Shown here one piece after another: positions 10,098-20,087 of a DNA stretch of 64,000 nt. The DNA is from Epichloe hybrida (Eukaryota; Ascomycota; Sordariomycetes; Hypocreales; Clavicipitaceae), in NCBI GenBank assembly GCA_019022495.1, contig JAFEKR010000010.1:1054001-1118000 (forward strand), read 5' to 3'. The position numbers were made by a program, and so were the translations under genes. A model generated the notes under the pieces. It saw only the letters and a list, made by a program, of their open reading frames with translations, made no database searches and was not told the DNA's origin. Numbering within the stretch: position 1 is the stretch's first letter; each line of letters starts with the position of its first letter.

Positions 10098-12044
10098 CAG
10101 AGTATTGCACTAAAACGTGTAGTGTAGTGTAGTATTTGTAGTGTAGTGTAGTAACTACATTACAAACTACATTACATTACAAACTACACTAACTACAAGG
10201 AAAAAAAAACTACACTACACTAACTATAAAAAAAAAAACTATAATATATTACACTATAATTTTTTTTTCCTAAACTACACTAACTACAAACACTACAAAT
10301 GTAATATTAGACTTTTTATTAGTTATTAGTATTTATAAGGTTAAAAGAAAGCTAGTTATATAAAAGCTTTTATTATTACCTATTTTATTAAATTAGTTAT
10401 AGAATTTATAATATTATATTATTTTTATAATTTTATTATAACTAAGTAAGGTTATATATAATATTATACTTTTTTAATAATACTATTTAACTTAATACTT
10501 TATTTCCCTAATATAACTTAAAGAAAAACCTTTTTATTATATTATTTACTATTTCTATAAATTATTTTATATTTCTATAAATTATTATTATTACTTATTT
10601 TAAAAAAACTATGAAAAGAACTACTAGTAAACTTAATATAAGTAGCTTATTATATCTTATTATAGCTTATAATAGCTTATAATAGCTTATAATAGCTTAT
10701 AATAGCTTATAATACTAATATTACTAGTATTACTAAGATTACTAAGATTACTAAGATTACTAAGATTACTAAGATTACTAAGATTACTAAGATTACTAAG
10801 ATTACTAAGATTACTTATAATATTATTAGTGTTAAAGTTTAATAATAAATAAATAATAAATAAATAACTTAAATATAAATACAAGTAATTATAAGTAAAT
10901 TACTATAGTAAAAGCTATAGTTTTTAATAACTTAGTATTTTAAGGTTTTTAAAAATATTAATATTATAAAAATGTTTTCTCTTTTATGTTTTTTTAAAAT
11001 AATAATAAAAGTGAAATAATAGTAATTATAGTAATAATAGTAATAATAGTAATTATAGTAATTATAGTAATAATAGTAATTAAGGTTATAAAAGTTATTA
11101 AAGCTTTTATAATAAGTATAGTATATTATATAAAACTAAGTCCTAGTATTATTTTTAAAAACAAGTTAAACTTATTTTTTATAGCTTATTTAAGCTATAT
11201 AGGGTAATTAAAATAATACTATTAGTTATCTATTAATAAATTATTAATATTAGTCTATTATATTGTTTCTTTATATATTATTATAATAAGATATATAAAG
11301 TTACTATATATAACTTCTTAAAGCTTTAGAATTATAAAGCTTAAAGTAATATTTAATTAGTTTAAATAGTAAATAAATAGTTTTAGCTTTTTTAAAGTTC
11401 TTATTATATAACTAATAATATATTAATACTAAGTATATACTTTATTAACTTCTTATTATTTATTTAGATTTATTAACTAATTATATTATATTTAGTTTAG
11501 GGTATTTTTAATTAAAATAATAATAATAAATTATAGAAATAGTAAATAATTAGTAGTAATAGTAAATAAAAGAATAATTTAGTTTTTCTTAAAGTTATAT
11601 TAGTAAAATAAAGTAATAAGTATAATAGTATTATTAAAAAGGTATAATATTATAAATAACCCTAGTTATAGTAAAATTCTTAAAAAAAGGTAAATATTAT
11701 AAATTCTATAACTAATTAAGTAAAATAGGTAATAATAAAAGCTTCTATATAACTAGCTTTCTTTTAATCCTTATAATAACATTATATAATAAAAAGGCCC
11801 ACTTTTTTTTACTAACACTACATTGTAGTTTTTGTAGTTAGTGTAGTTAGTAACTACACTAACTACACTACACTATAAGTAAAAAAAAACTATAATACAC
11901 TACACTATAAAAAAAAAAAAACTACAATACACTAACTATAAAAAAAAAAAACTATAATACATTAACTATAAGAAAAAAAAAACTACATTACAAATACAAG
12001 TTTTTCCTAAAAACTACACTAACTACACTACAAACAATACTCTG
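10098..12044 (-). mobile_element. hAT-type non-autonomous element H1 (inverted copy)
   Basis: Terminal inverted repeats CAGAGTATTG (10098) and CAATACTCTG (ending 12044) bracket 1947 bp without coding capacity. Subterminal DNA is packed with GTAGTGTAG words and A/T runs on both sides. Its left end (TTGCACTAAAACGTGTAG) matches the right ends of H2, H3 and H4, so it is inverted relative to them. The 8 bases outside are ACTAAGGC and GCTGTGGC; allowing C-to-T change they agree at 7 of 8 positions, so a decayed target duplication is possible. CAGAG ends, subterminal repeats and 8-bp duplications in sister copies place it in hAT. Confidence 0.82.
10727..10815 (+). repeat. 9-bp minisatellite (ATTACTAAG)n inside H1
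   Basis: About nine head-to-tail copies of ATTACTAAG, flanked on the left (10665-10720) by an AATAGCTTAT decamer run. The same units, read on the other strand as AATCTTAGT and AAGCTATTAT, appear at matching positions in H2, H3 and H4. An open frame on the minus strand here is only the repeat translated as Leu-Ser-Asn and is not a gene. Confidence 0.9.
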
Positions 12045-12698
12045 GCTGTGGCTAGATTGCAGGTTTACTAAAGGGATGCACGCAATATAATTAGCTATAT
12101 CGTAGGCAACCTTACACTACTTATAGTAGCTCCGCACTACTACCTTACTTTTCCCCCTTTTTGCTTACTTTCTCTCCTAGCTAGATTCCTCTCCTTCTCT
12201 CTCTTCTTAGCTATTATTATTAACCTTATTATTATTATTAAATTTAACCCTTTTACACTAGTATAATATTCCTTAATATAACCAATACTAATTAGTAATT
12301 AATTATAACTATAAATAAGCTAGGTATTATAAGAAAATATATTTCTATAAATAATATAGCCTCTTATCTCTTAAGCTAACTTATATAGGCTATTTAGGTA
12401 AAGAGATATAACTATAGAGTATACTAAAGGAAAATAAACTAGAATCCTAGTTATAGGCTTATTAGACTTCTAAGGGATTAATCTATTAACTCTTAGGCCT
12501 TTAGGATATTTAGTTAATTATTAATCTTATTATCTATTATAAGAAAACTAACTAAATAACTAAATCTATTACTATAAGGTATTTTATTTAAATCTAATAT
12601 TAAAAACAACGATTAGCTAAGCTAGCTAACTTATATAACCTCTTTTTACACTCTCTTTATAACCCCTTTTCTCTCTTTATAGCTTTTTATACCTTAGT
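12045..12698. other. Unassigned AT-rich DNA between H1 and a solo LTR
   Basis: No recognisable domain on either strand. The first 120 bp (GCTGTGGCTAGATTGCAGG on) keep more G/C and CpG than the neighbourhood. The rest is pyrimidine-rich, then ordinary RIP-like DNA. Part may be the upstream end of copia B, but I could not confirm this. Confidence 0.35.
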
Positions 12699-12968
12699 TG
12701 TTAGGAGCGCAGAGGTCAAAGATAGGATGTTTATCAAAGCGGGTCTTCGGAGAACCTTTAGGCCGTGCGGATAACAAAGAGGCTAGCTAGCTATAAGATA
12801 GCCACGTGCTTATAAAGTAAGGTATTTATTAAAAACTACGCATATTATTAGTGCTAGGTTAGAGATTAAAACCTTCACGCACCTACCCCTAGCTAGTATC
12901 TATCTAGCAGTGACTACAATAGTCTTAGCTATCACTTCGTTCTTAACCTTTCGGTGCAAGCCGTGACA
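12699..12968 (+). repeat. Solo LTR of the chromodomain Gypsy, with TSD TTAGT
   Basis: This 270-bp LTR starts TGTTAGGAGCGCAGAGG and ends GCAAGCCGTGACA. It is the same family, in opposite orientation, as the LTRs at 23619-23888, 31232-31501 and 58387-58656. It is flanked by a perfect 5-bp duplication, TTAGT, at 12694-12698 and 12969-12973. No internal sequence is attached, so it is a solo LTR left by recombination between two LTRs. It is clearly the least mutated of the four: CpA and CpG sites lost in the 31232 copy are retained here. Confidence 0.93.
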
Positions 12969-12973
12969 TTAGT

Positions 12974-13380
12974 ACTCTAGGTATTAAGTTACTTCTATAT
13001 TTACACTATCTTTATAGCCTATTTTTCTCTCTTTTACTATTTTTCCTTTTTTTACCCTTTTTCTATTATTTTTATTATTTCCCTTTGTTTATCCTATTAA
13101 TCCTACTAATTCTATTTATCCTATTTTATTTATCCTATTTATTTTGCCCTATTTATTCTATTTATTCTGTTTATTTTATTTACCTTATTTTTCTTGTTTT
13201 TCTTATTTTACCTATTTTTTAAATTTACCTAGTTTATCCCTCTTAATAAACGTAAAAATTACCCTATTATTATATTACTATTTAGTTTATTTTAATTATT
13301 TAAGAAAACTAAACCTTTCTTAAGAAAAGAATAAAATTAAATATTAAACTATTAATAAGATAAACTCCTTACTTTACTTT
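12974..13380 (+). other. Pyrimidine-rich low-complexity DNA
   Basis: A stretch of CCTTTTT/TTATTT-rich DNA, with repeats of TTTATCCTATT and TTTATTCTG words around 13080-13170. There is no coding signal. It precedes a coding-like relic and could be its 5' leader or promoter, but nothing specific is visible. Confidence 0.4.
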
Positions 13381-14945
13381 CTTTAATACTAAGGTACCTT
13401 AAAAGCCTTTAGTAATAGCTTTTAAAAGACTAGAAAAAAATAGTTTACTAAGGTAATTATAGCTATATTTATTTATACTTATAAAAAACTAAGAAAAGCT
13501 TACTTAACTAAACCTAAAGGCTACTATATAGCCTAAGCTTAATAATTAGATTATAAGGTTTATTTATACTAGTAAGTATTAGAATTAGTAAGAAGAAAAC
13601 CTTTAGAAAAACTTTAAAAAAGATTTTAAAGGTTAAACTAAAGATATATTTAAAAAAGCTACTAATAAGCTTATAAGAGAGCTATAAAACTCTTTATAAG
13701 ATAATAATATTTATATTAGCTAAGAAGTAAGCTTTTCTATCTTAATAGCTTTTAAATATATACTTTAAAAGGTAATAAGAACTCTATAGCTAAGAGATAA
13801 GTTATAATCTCCTAAATTACCTTATATATAATCCCTATAAGCTACTACCTTAAAGACCTTTCTTAATATTCCTTACTCTTAAAGGGAATAATTACTATAT
13901 TCTCTATAAGAACCCTTATAATAATCTTAGTTATATTAGGAGTTTAACCTTTAATAGCTTACTTTTCTTTAAATAAATAAATTATAAAGAAAATATCTAA
14001 GCTTATAAAGATATATAAGAATAGTAATTACTATAGTAAGAAGCTATATAACTTTCTTTTACTAAAGCTTATACTCTTTAAAAGTAAGTATAATTAAATT
14101 AACTTCCTTAAGTTATATTTTAGTAAAGTATTTCTTATTATATTAATAGAAAATACTAAATAATACTTTCTTAATTACCTTACTAATAAGAACCTCCCTT
14201 ATAAAAAGATAATTATAAATATTTATAAATACTTTAAAATAAAAAGTAATTAATAATTCTATTACTATAAGTAAAGTAATATAACCTTTAAGAATATTAT
14301 TACTTAAAACCCTAAAAAAAGTAAGCTTAAGTACCTTAAGATTTTATTAATTACCTTAAAGAGAGTTTATAAAAAGCTATACCTCTTTAATATAGTAAAT
14401 ATAAAGCTTTATAAGTAAACCTTAAATATAGTCTTTAGTATCCCTAAATATTAGGTAATAAAGTATATATATACACTAGGCTTTTAGAACCTTATTAATA
14501 ATCTCTATAAGTTAATAATAATTATAAAGAGTAATATAAGAAGTAACTAATATTACTAGTATTAAGATAAAGACTTATTAAAGGTAATGTTTATAAATTA
14601 CTAATATAGCTAATAAAATTAAAGAGACTAAGAAAAAGAAAGTTATTATAGTAACTTTAAATAACTTAAGTAATACTTTATTTATAGTAAGAGTAAGTAC
14701 TAGTTATTAAACTATACTAATACTAAGTATTAAAAAGAGAAAGAGAGGTAATAAGCTAGTAAGAACTATTACTTACCTCTTATAAAGAAGAAGTTCTAGG
14801 TATTGCTTACTTTATTTAAAGGAAATAATAATAATAAGGAAAAGAAAGCAAAAGACTAAGAGATATAGCTTAAGGCCTTTACTTAGGCCTAAGATAATAA
14901 TAATAATATTAAGGAGAAGCTATTATTAAAGATATACCTTAATAT
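13381..14945 (+). pseudogene. Unrecognised coding relic, RIP-degraded
   Basis: If TAG/TAA are treated as lost Gln/Trp codons, a plus-strand frame stays coherent for most of this stretch. It is rich in Lys, Leu, Tyr and Ile. Readable pieces include KVIIAIFIYTYKKL near the start, then FYYYK, LKYLKILLITLKRVYKKLY and YQVIKYIYTLGFQNLI in the middle, and a Lys/Asn-rich tail near 14820-14930. I do not recognise the family: no retroviral zinc knuckle, RT, integrase or DDE motif is evident. LINE L1 starts directly after it, so the 3' end was probably displaced. It could be a gag-like protein, a DNA transposon ORF or a former host gene. Confidence 0.35.
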
Positions 14946-15552
14946 TGACCTTTGCATACTTTTCCGCACTGACCCTAAGGTCCGGAATTGCCTCTAAAAT
15001 ACAAATCACATTAATATTTAAAATCCTTGCCTTTATTTCTCCCCCCTTATAATATTATACTATAATAAAGCTAGTAGTAAAAGTATAAATAAAATACTAA
15101 TAGTAATTAATATAAGCTTAGGGAGGCTAGCTTAAAGTAGCTATTACTTAAATATAGGAATAGGATAGTTTAATATCTAAAGGAGTAAGGGTAACCTAAT
15201 AGTAAACTAAAACTAATTTATATATCCTAAAGATATAAAATATTATAATAAGATTACTAGCCTTATCCTAAGTAATAAAGTTACCTAAGTATAGTATATT
15301 ACACTAGCTATAGCTAGCTAGGTAGTAAACTATACTTAAACTAAAGTAAGAGCTATAAATACTAATAATAGTAATATTTATATTACTAAAGAAATACTAA
15401 AAATAGCCCTTAAGAAGACTATTAAGGAGAAAGCTAAAGATAAGAACTCCTTAACCTAGGTAAGTATTATAGCTAAGCTTACACTAAAATACCTAAATAC
15501 TAACCCCCCCCCTTTAAATCCCTAGAAAATAATATAAAGAAGTACTTATAAG
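14946..15552 (+). pseudogene. LINE L1 (Tad1-like), 5' UTR and start of ORF1
   Basis: It begins TGACCTTTGCATACTTTTCC and is alignable throughout with the 5' end of L2 (20088 on), including the CCCCCC-bearing leader and the start of an ORF1-like frame. It ends where hAT element Ha enters at 15553, after the target sequence CTTATAAG. Continuation is at 17204-17250. Several C/G positions are better preserved than in L2 (CTGACCC, TCCGGAATTG), so the two copies have separate RIP histories. Confidence 0.8.
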
Positions 15553-16230
15553 CAGAGCTTTACATGTAGTGTAGTAAATACTACATTACACTATAAATAC
15601 TACATGTAGTGTAGTAATAATAAAAAAGTGGGGTATTATATAGTTTTATAATATTCCTTAGATTTTTCTTAATTAATTTAATATTAGCTGTTTTTTTATT
15701 ATCATTTAGTTATTTAGTTACAAATTCTTAAAGTTTAATATTATTAAGATTATTAAGCTAATTATAGGTATATAGAGGCTAAATAAGGTATATTTTAGTT
15801 TAGAATTATAACCTATTTTTTTCCCTTAATTATAGAGGTTACTTTATCTTAATATCTTTTTCTTTAGATTTACTATTTATTTTAGTATGCTTTTTTTACT
15901 TAAAATATAGGAATTACCCTAAAGAAATTATTTTTTATTATATATAAATAAGACTAAAACTCTAATAATATTATATATAAATATATAACTATCTTATTAA
16001 TAAGAGAATATTAAAATTTGACTAATAAAGAAGTTCCTAGTAATATAGCTATTTTATTAGAGTTATAAATAATTATATTAACTTTAAGGGTTTTTTTAGT
16101 AAAAGGAATAGTAAAAGTACTAAGTAAAGTTATTTAAAAATAAGCTTTAAAAGTAAGTTAAATAATATAGATTATCTTTAGTTTTCTTACTTAGTAATAT
16201 AGTTTTTTCTAAAAATAGGTCTAAAAGTGG

Positions 16231-16920
16231 GTCTAAAAGTGGGTCCTTATACCTATAGGTAACTTCTTTATAGCTTTCTTACTTAAATACATGATTTTTA
16301 CTTTAAAAGAGAAATTTATATAAAAGTGGGTCTAAAATAGGGTCCTTATACCTATAGGTAACTTCTTTATAGCTTTCTTACTTAAATACATGATTTTTAC
16401 TTTAAAAGAGAAATTTATATAAAAGTGGGTCTAAAATAGGGTCCTTATACCTATAGGTAACTTCTTTATAGCTTTCTTACTTAAATACATGATTTTTACT
16501 TTAAAAGAGAAATTTATATAAAAGTGGGTCTAAAATAGGGTCCTTATACCTATAGGTAACTTCTTTATAGCTTTCTTACTTAAATACATGATTTTTACTT
16601 TAAAAGAGAAATTTATATAAAAGTGGGTCTAAAAGTGGGTCCTTATACCTATAGGTAACTTCTTTATAGCTTTCTTGCTTAAATATAAGATTTTTACTTA
16701 AACAAAGGAATTTTTATAAAAGTAAGTCTATAAATAGGTCTTTATAACTATAAGTAACTTCTCTATAGCTTTCTTACTTAAATATATAATTTTTACTTAA
16801 AAGAGAGAGATTTTTATAAAAGTGAGTTTATAAGTAAGTTATTATAACTATAACTTACTTCTTTATAGCTTTCTTACTTATATATATAATTTTTACTTAA
16901 AGGAAATACTTATTAATACT
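16231..16920 (+). repeat. 99-bp tandem repeat array in Ha (~7 units)
   Basis: GGGTCCTTATACC recurs at 16241, 16340, 16439, 16538 and 16637, exactly 99 bp apart, and then in decayed form near 16736 and 16835. The middle units look identical, while the last two show transitions and small changes. Each unit contains GTGGGTC(C/T) and an ACTTCTTTATAGC block. No frame is open across it. Confidence 0.92.
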
Positions 16921-16934
16921 AATAGCTAATAAAT

Positions 16935-17035
16935 TTATAAGCTATTATAAGCTATTATAAGCTATTATAAGCTATTATAAGCTATTATAAGCTATTATAA
17001 GCTATTATAAGCTATTATAAGCTATTATAATCTAT
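16935..17035 (+). repeat. Decamer minisatellite (AAGCTATTAT)n in Ha
   Basis: About ten head-to-tail copies of AAGCTATTAT near the right end of Ha. The same decamer is present in H1-H5 and expanded at 33435-33810, linking Ha with the H family. Confidence 0.9.
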
Positions 17036-17203
17036 TTACTATAAATACTACAAAATACTATAAAATACTACATATAGTGTAGTGTAGTAAAAAAATTTCC
17101 TTGTAGTATAGTATGTAGTGTAGTGTAGTGTAGTGTAGTGTGTAGTATATTACACTACACTACAAATATTACATAATGTAGTGTAGTGTAGTGTAAAGCT
17201 CTG

Positions 17204-17250
17204 CTTATAAGAGAAAACACTATATAGGAATTACTTTAGTCTAAGGGCAT
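17204..17250 (+). pseudogene. LINE L1, ORF1 fragment between Ha and H2
   Basis: These 47 bases, starting with the Ha target copy CTTATAAG, match L2 at about 20687-20735. They end AAGGGCAT, where H2 begins. They show that L1 was continuous before Ha inserted. Confidence 0.85.
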
Positions 17251-19161
17251 CAGAGTATTGTTTGTAGTGTAGTTAGTGTAGTTTTTAGGAAAAATTTGTA
17301 TTTGTAATGTAGTTTTTTTTTTCTTATAGTTAATGTATTATAGTTTTTTTTTTTATAGTTAGTGTAGTGTAGTTTTTTTTTTTTTATAGTGTAGTGTAAT
17401 ATAGTTTTTTTTGCTTATAGTGTAGTGTAGTTAGTGTAGTTACTAACTACACTAACTATAAAAACTACAAATATAGTGTTAGTAAAAAGAAAAGTGGGCT
17501 TTTTTATTATATAAGGTTATTATAAGGATTAAAAGAAGGCTAGTTATATAGAAGCTTTTATTATTACCTATTTTACCTAATTAGTTATATAATTTATAAA
17601 ATTTACCTTTTTTAAGGATTTTACTATAACTAGGGTAATTTATAATATTATAACTTTTTAATAATACTATTATACCTAATACTTTATTTTACTAATATAA
17701 CTTAAAGAAAAACCTTCTTATTATTTTATTTACTATTACTATTAATTATTTTATATTTTAAAATGTTATTATTATTATTTTAAATAAAAAATACCCTAAA
17801 CTAATAGAATAAAATTAATTAAGAAATCTAGATAAATTACTAGAAGTTAATAAAATATATACTTAGTACTTAAATCTTATTCTTAATATAATAAGAACTT
17901 AAAAAAAGCTTAAACTATTTATTTAAGATTTAAACTAATTAAATATTACTTTTAGCTTTATAATTCTAAAGCCTTAAGAAGTTATATATAGTAACTTTAT
18001 ATATCTTATTACTATAATATATAAATAAAGAATATAATAAACTAATATTTATAATCTATTAATAAATAATTAATTGTATTATTTTAATTACCCTATATAG
18101 CTTAATTAAGCTATAAAAAATAAGTTTAACTTATTTTTTAAAATAAAACTAAGACTTACTTTTATATAATATACTATACTTATTATAAGAGCTTTAATAA
18201 CTTTAATAACCTTAATTACTATTATTACTTAATTACTATTATTACTTAATTACTATTATTACTATTATTTATTACTTAATTACTATTATTACTATTATTT
18301 TACTTTTATTATTATTTTAAAAAAATATAAAAGAGAAAACATTTTTATAATATTAATATTTTTAAAAACCTTAAAATACTAAGTTATTAAAAACTATAGC
18401 TTTTACTATAGTAATTTACTTATAATTACTAGTATTTATATTTAAGTTATTTATTTATTATTTATTATTTATTAAACTTTAACACTAATAATATTATAAG
18501 TAATCTTAGTAATCTTAGTAATCTTAGTAATCTTAGTAATCTTAGTAATCTTAGTAATCTTAGTGAATCTTAGTAATCTTAGTAATCTTAGTAATCTTAG
18601 TAATCTTAGTAATCTTAGTAATACTAGTAATATTAGTAATATTAGTATTATAAGCTATTATAAGCTATTATAAGCTATTATAAGCTATAATAAGATATAA
18701 TAAGCTACTTATATTAAGTTTACTAGTAGTTCTTTTTATAGTTTTTTTAAAATAAGTAATAATAATAATTTATAGAAATATAAAATAATTTATAGAAATA
18801 GTAAATAATATAATAAGAAGGTTTTTCTTTAAGTTATCTTAGGGAAATAAAGTATTAAGTTAAATAGTATTATTAAAAAAGTATAATATTATATATAACC
18901 TTACTTAGTTATAGTAAAATTACTAAAATAAAATAATATTATAAATTCTATAACTAATTAAATAAAATAGGTAATAATAAAAGCTTTTATATAACTAGTA
19001 TTCTTTTAATCCTTATAATACTAATAACTAATAAAAAGTCTAATACTACATTTGTAGTGTTTGTAGTTAGTGTAGTTTGTAGTGTAGTGTAGTTTGTAGT
19101 GTAGTTTCTACACTACACTACAAATACTACACTACACTACACGTTTTAGTGCAATACTCTG
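17251..19161 (+). mobile_element. hAT-type non-autonomous element H2, flanks not matching
   Basis: Inverted ends CAGAGTATTG (17251) and CAATACTCTG (ending 19161) enclose 1911 bp, non-coding, closely similar to H3 and H4 along its length. The left flank is LINE ORF1 (AAGGGCAT); the right flank is LINE 3' UTR (GCTATACC). The 8-bp flanks therefore differ, and the whole LINE middle is missing. A likely explanation is recombination between two H copies in the same LINE, deleting the DNA between them. Interior has subterminal GTAGTGTAG words, an AATCTTAGT array and an AAGCTATTAT run. Confidence 0.85.
18492..18625 (+). repeat. 9-bp minisatellite (AATCTTAGT)n in H2
   Basis: About a dozen AATCTTAGT units, one expanded by a G (AGTGAATCTTAG near 18562), then ACTAGTAAT/ATTAGTAAT variants leading into AAGCTATTAT decamers. 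It is the reverse-strand counterpart of the array in H1. Confidence 0.9.
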
Positions 19162-19335
19162 GCTATACCTAATATAGTGTAGGCCTGTAAGAGAGTTAGC
19201 ACTAGCCTATATATAGATATAAGGGGGTTTTTTATCCTAGTTTAGGGTTTTCCCTCTTAACTAAGCAGTTAGAACACTAGGACTAGCTACTTAATTAGCT
19301 ATCTAGCGTAAAGAATATATATATATATATATACC
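19162..19335 (+). pseudogene. LINE L1 3' UTR and TA-rich tail
   Basis: Aligns with the L2 3' end (about 48787-48962): the shared blocks are GGGTTTTCCCTCTTAACTAA, the TAGCTA-rich segment and GCGTAAAGAATATATATA. It ends in a (TA)n tract, as L2 does. The coding part between 17250 and here has been lost. The 5' flank of L1 (ATATACCTTAATAT) and the 3' flank (ATATACCTATATT) are similar, so an imperfect target duplication is possible. Confidence 0.75.
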
Positions 19336-20087
19336 TATATTAAGCTATAAAAAAATAAGTTTAACTTATTATAAGTTAAAATACTAGGACCCACTTTTAA
19401 ATAATAAATAAAAATTATAAGAATAGCTATAATAGCTTTAATAACCTTAATTATAACTAGGTTAACCTATTTTTAGTAGTTATACTAAGACTCACTTTTA
19501 AATCATAAATTATAATAACTATAATAGCTCTAATAACTTAAATTATAATTAGTTTAGCCTATTTTTAAAAATAATACTAGGACCCACTTTATAATAATAT
19601 ATTATAATTACTTTAATAACCCTAATAACTCTAATAACCTTAATTATAATTAGTTAAATCTATTTTTAGAAAAAGAACTAGGACCTACTTTTAAGTAATA
19701 TATTATAATTACTATAATAACCCTAATAACCCTAATAAGCTTAATTATCGTTAGTTTAACCTATTTTTAGAAATAATACTAGGACCTAATTTTAAATAAT
19801 ATATCATAATTATTAAATAACTATAATAACTATAATAACCTAATTATAAGTAGTTTAACCTATCTATAGAAATAATCATAGGACCTACTTTTAAATTATA
19901 TAATATAATTACTATAAGAACCCTAAGAACCCTAATAACCCTAATTATAATTAGTTTAAGTAATTTTTAGAAAGAATACTAAGGCTTACTTTAAAATAAT
20001 ATATTATAATTATTATAATTACAATAATAACCCTAATTACCTTAATTATAATTAGTTAAACCTTTTTTAAGAAATAATACTAGGACT
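19336..20087 (+). repeat. ~100-bp tandem array of an H-element module
   Basis: About seven or eight degenerate units, each with (A)CTAGGACCCACTTTTAA, then AATATATTATAATTACTATAATAACC, then ATTAGTTTAACCTATTTTTA. The first unit is preceded by AAGCTATAAAAAAATAAGTTTAACTTATT, which is found in the middle of H2-H4, so the array is an expanded piece of an H element. The array resumes after L2 at 48963. The last 12 bases (20076-20087, AATACTAGGACT) are the left target duplication of L2. Confidence 0.8.

Larger units (their letters stand above)
15553..17203 (+). mobile_element. hAT-type non-autonomous element Ha with TSD CTTATAAG
   Basis: Ends are CAGAGCTTTAC (15553) and GTAAAGCTCTG (ending 17203), perfect inverted repeats. 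The 8-bp duplication CTTATAAG is at 15545-15552 and 17204-17211, and the undisrupted site is visible in L2 near 20687. Length is 1651 bp, with no ORF. Subterminal GTAGTGTAG/CTACACTAC words resemble H1-H5, but the termini and interior differ, so this is a sister family. The interior carries a 99-bp tandem array and a decamer run. An 8-bp duplication and CAGAG termini fit the hAT superfamily. Confidence 0.92.

Noticed and set aside
10687..10884. Leu-Ser-Asn repeat protein on the minus strand
   Set aside because: It is only the translation of the ATTACTAAG minisatellite inside H1.
16231..16920. CRISPR-like regular repeats
   Set aside because: The 99-bp units are directly adjacent with no unique spacers, inside a hAT element of a eukaryotic genome.
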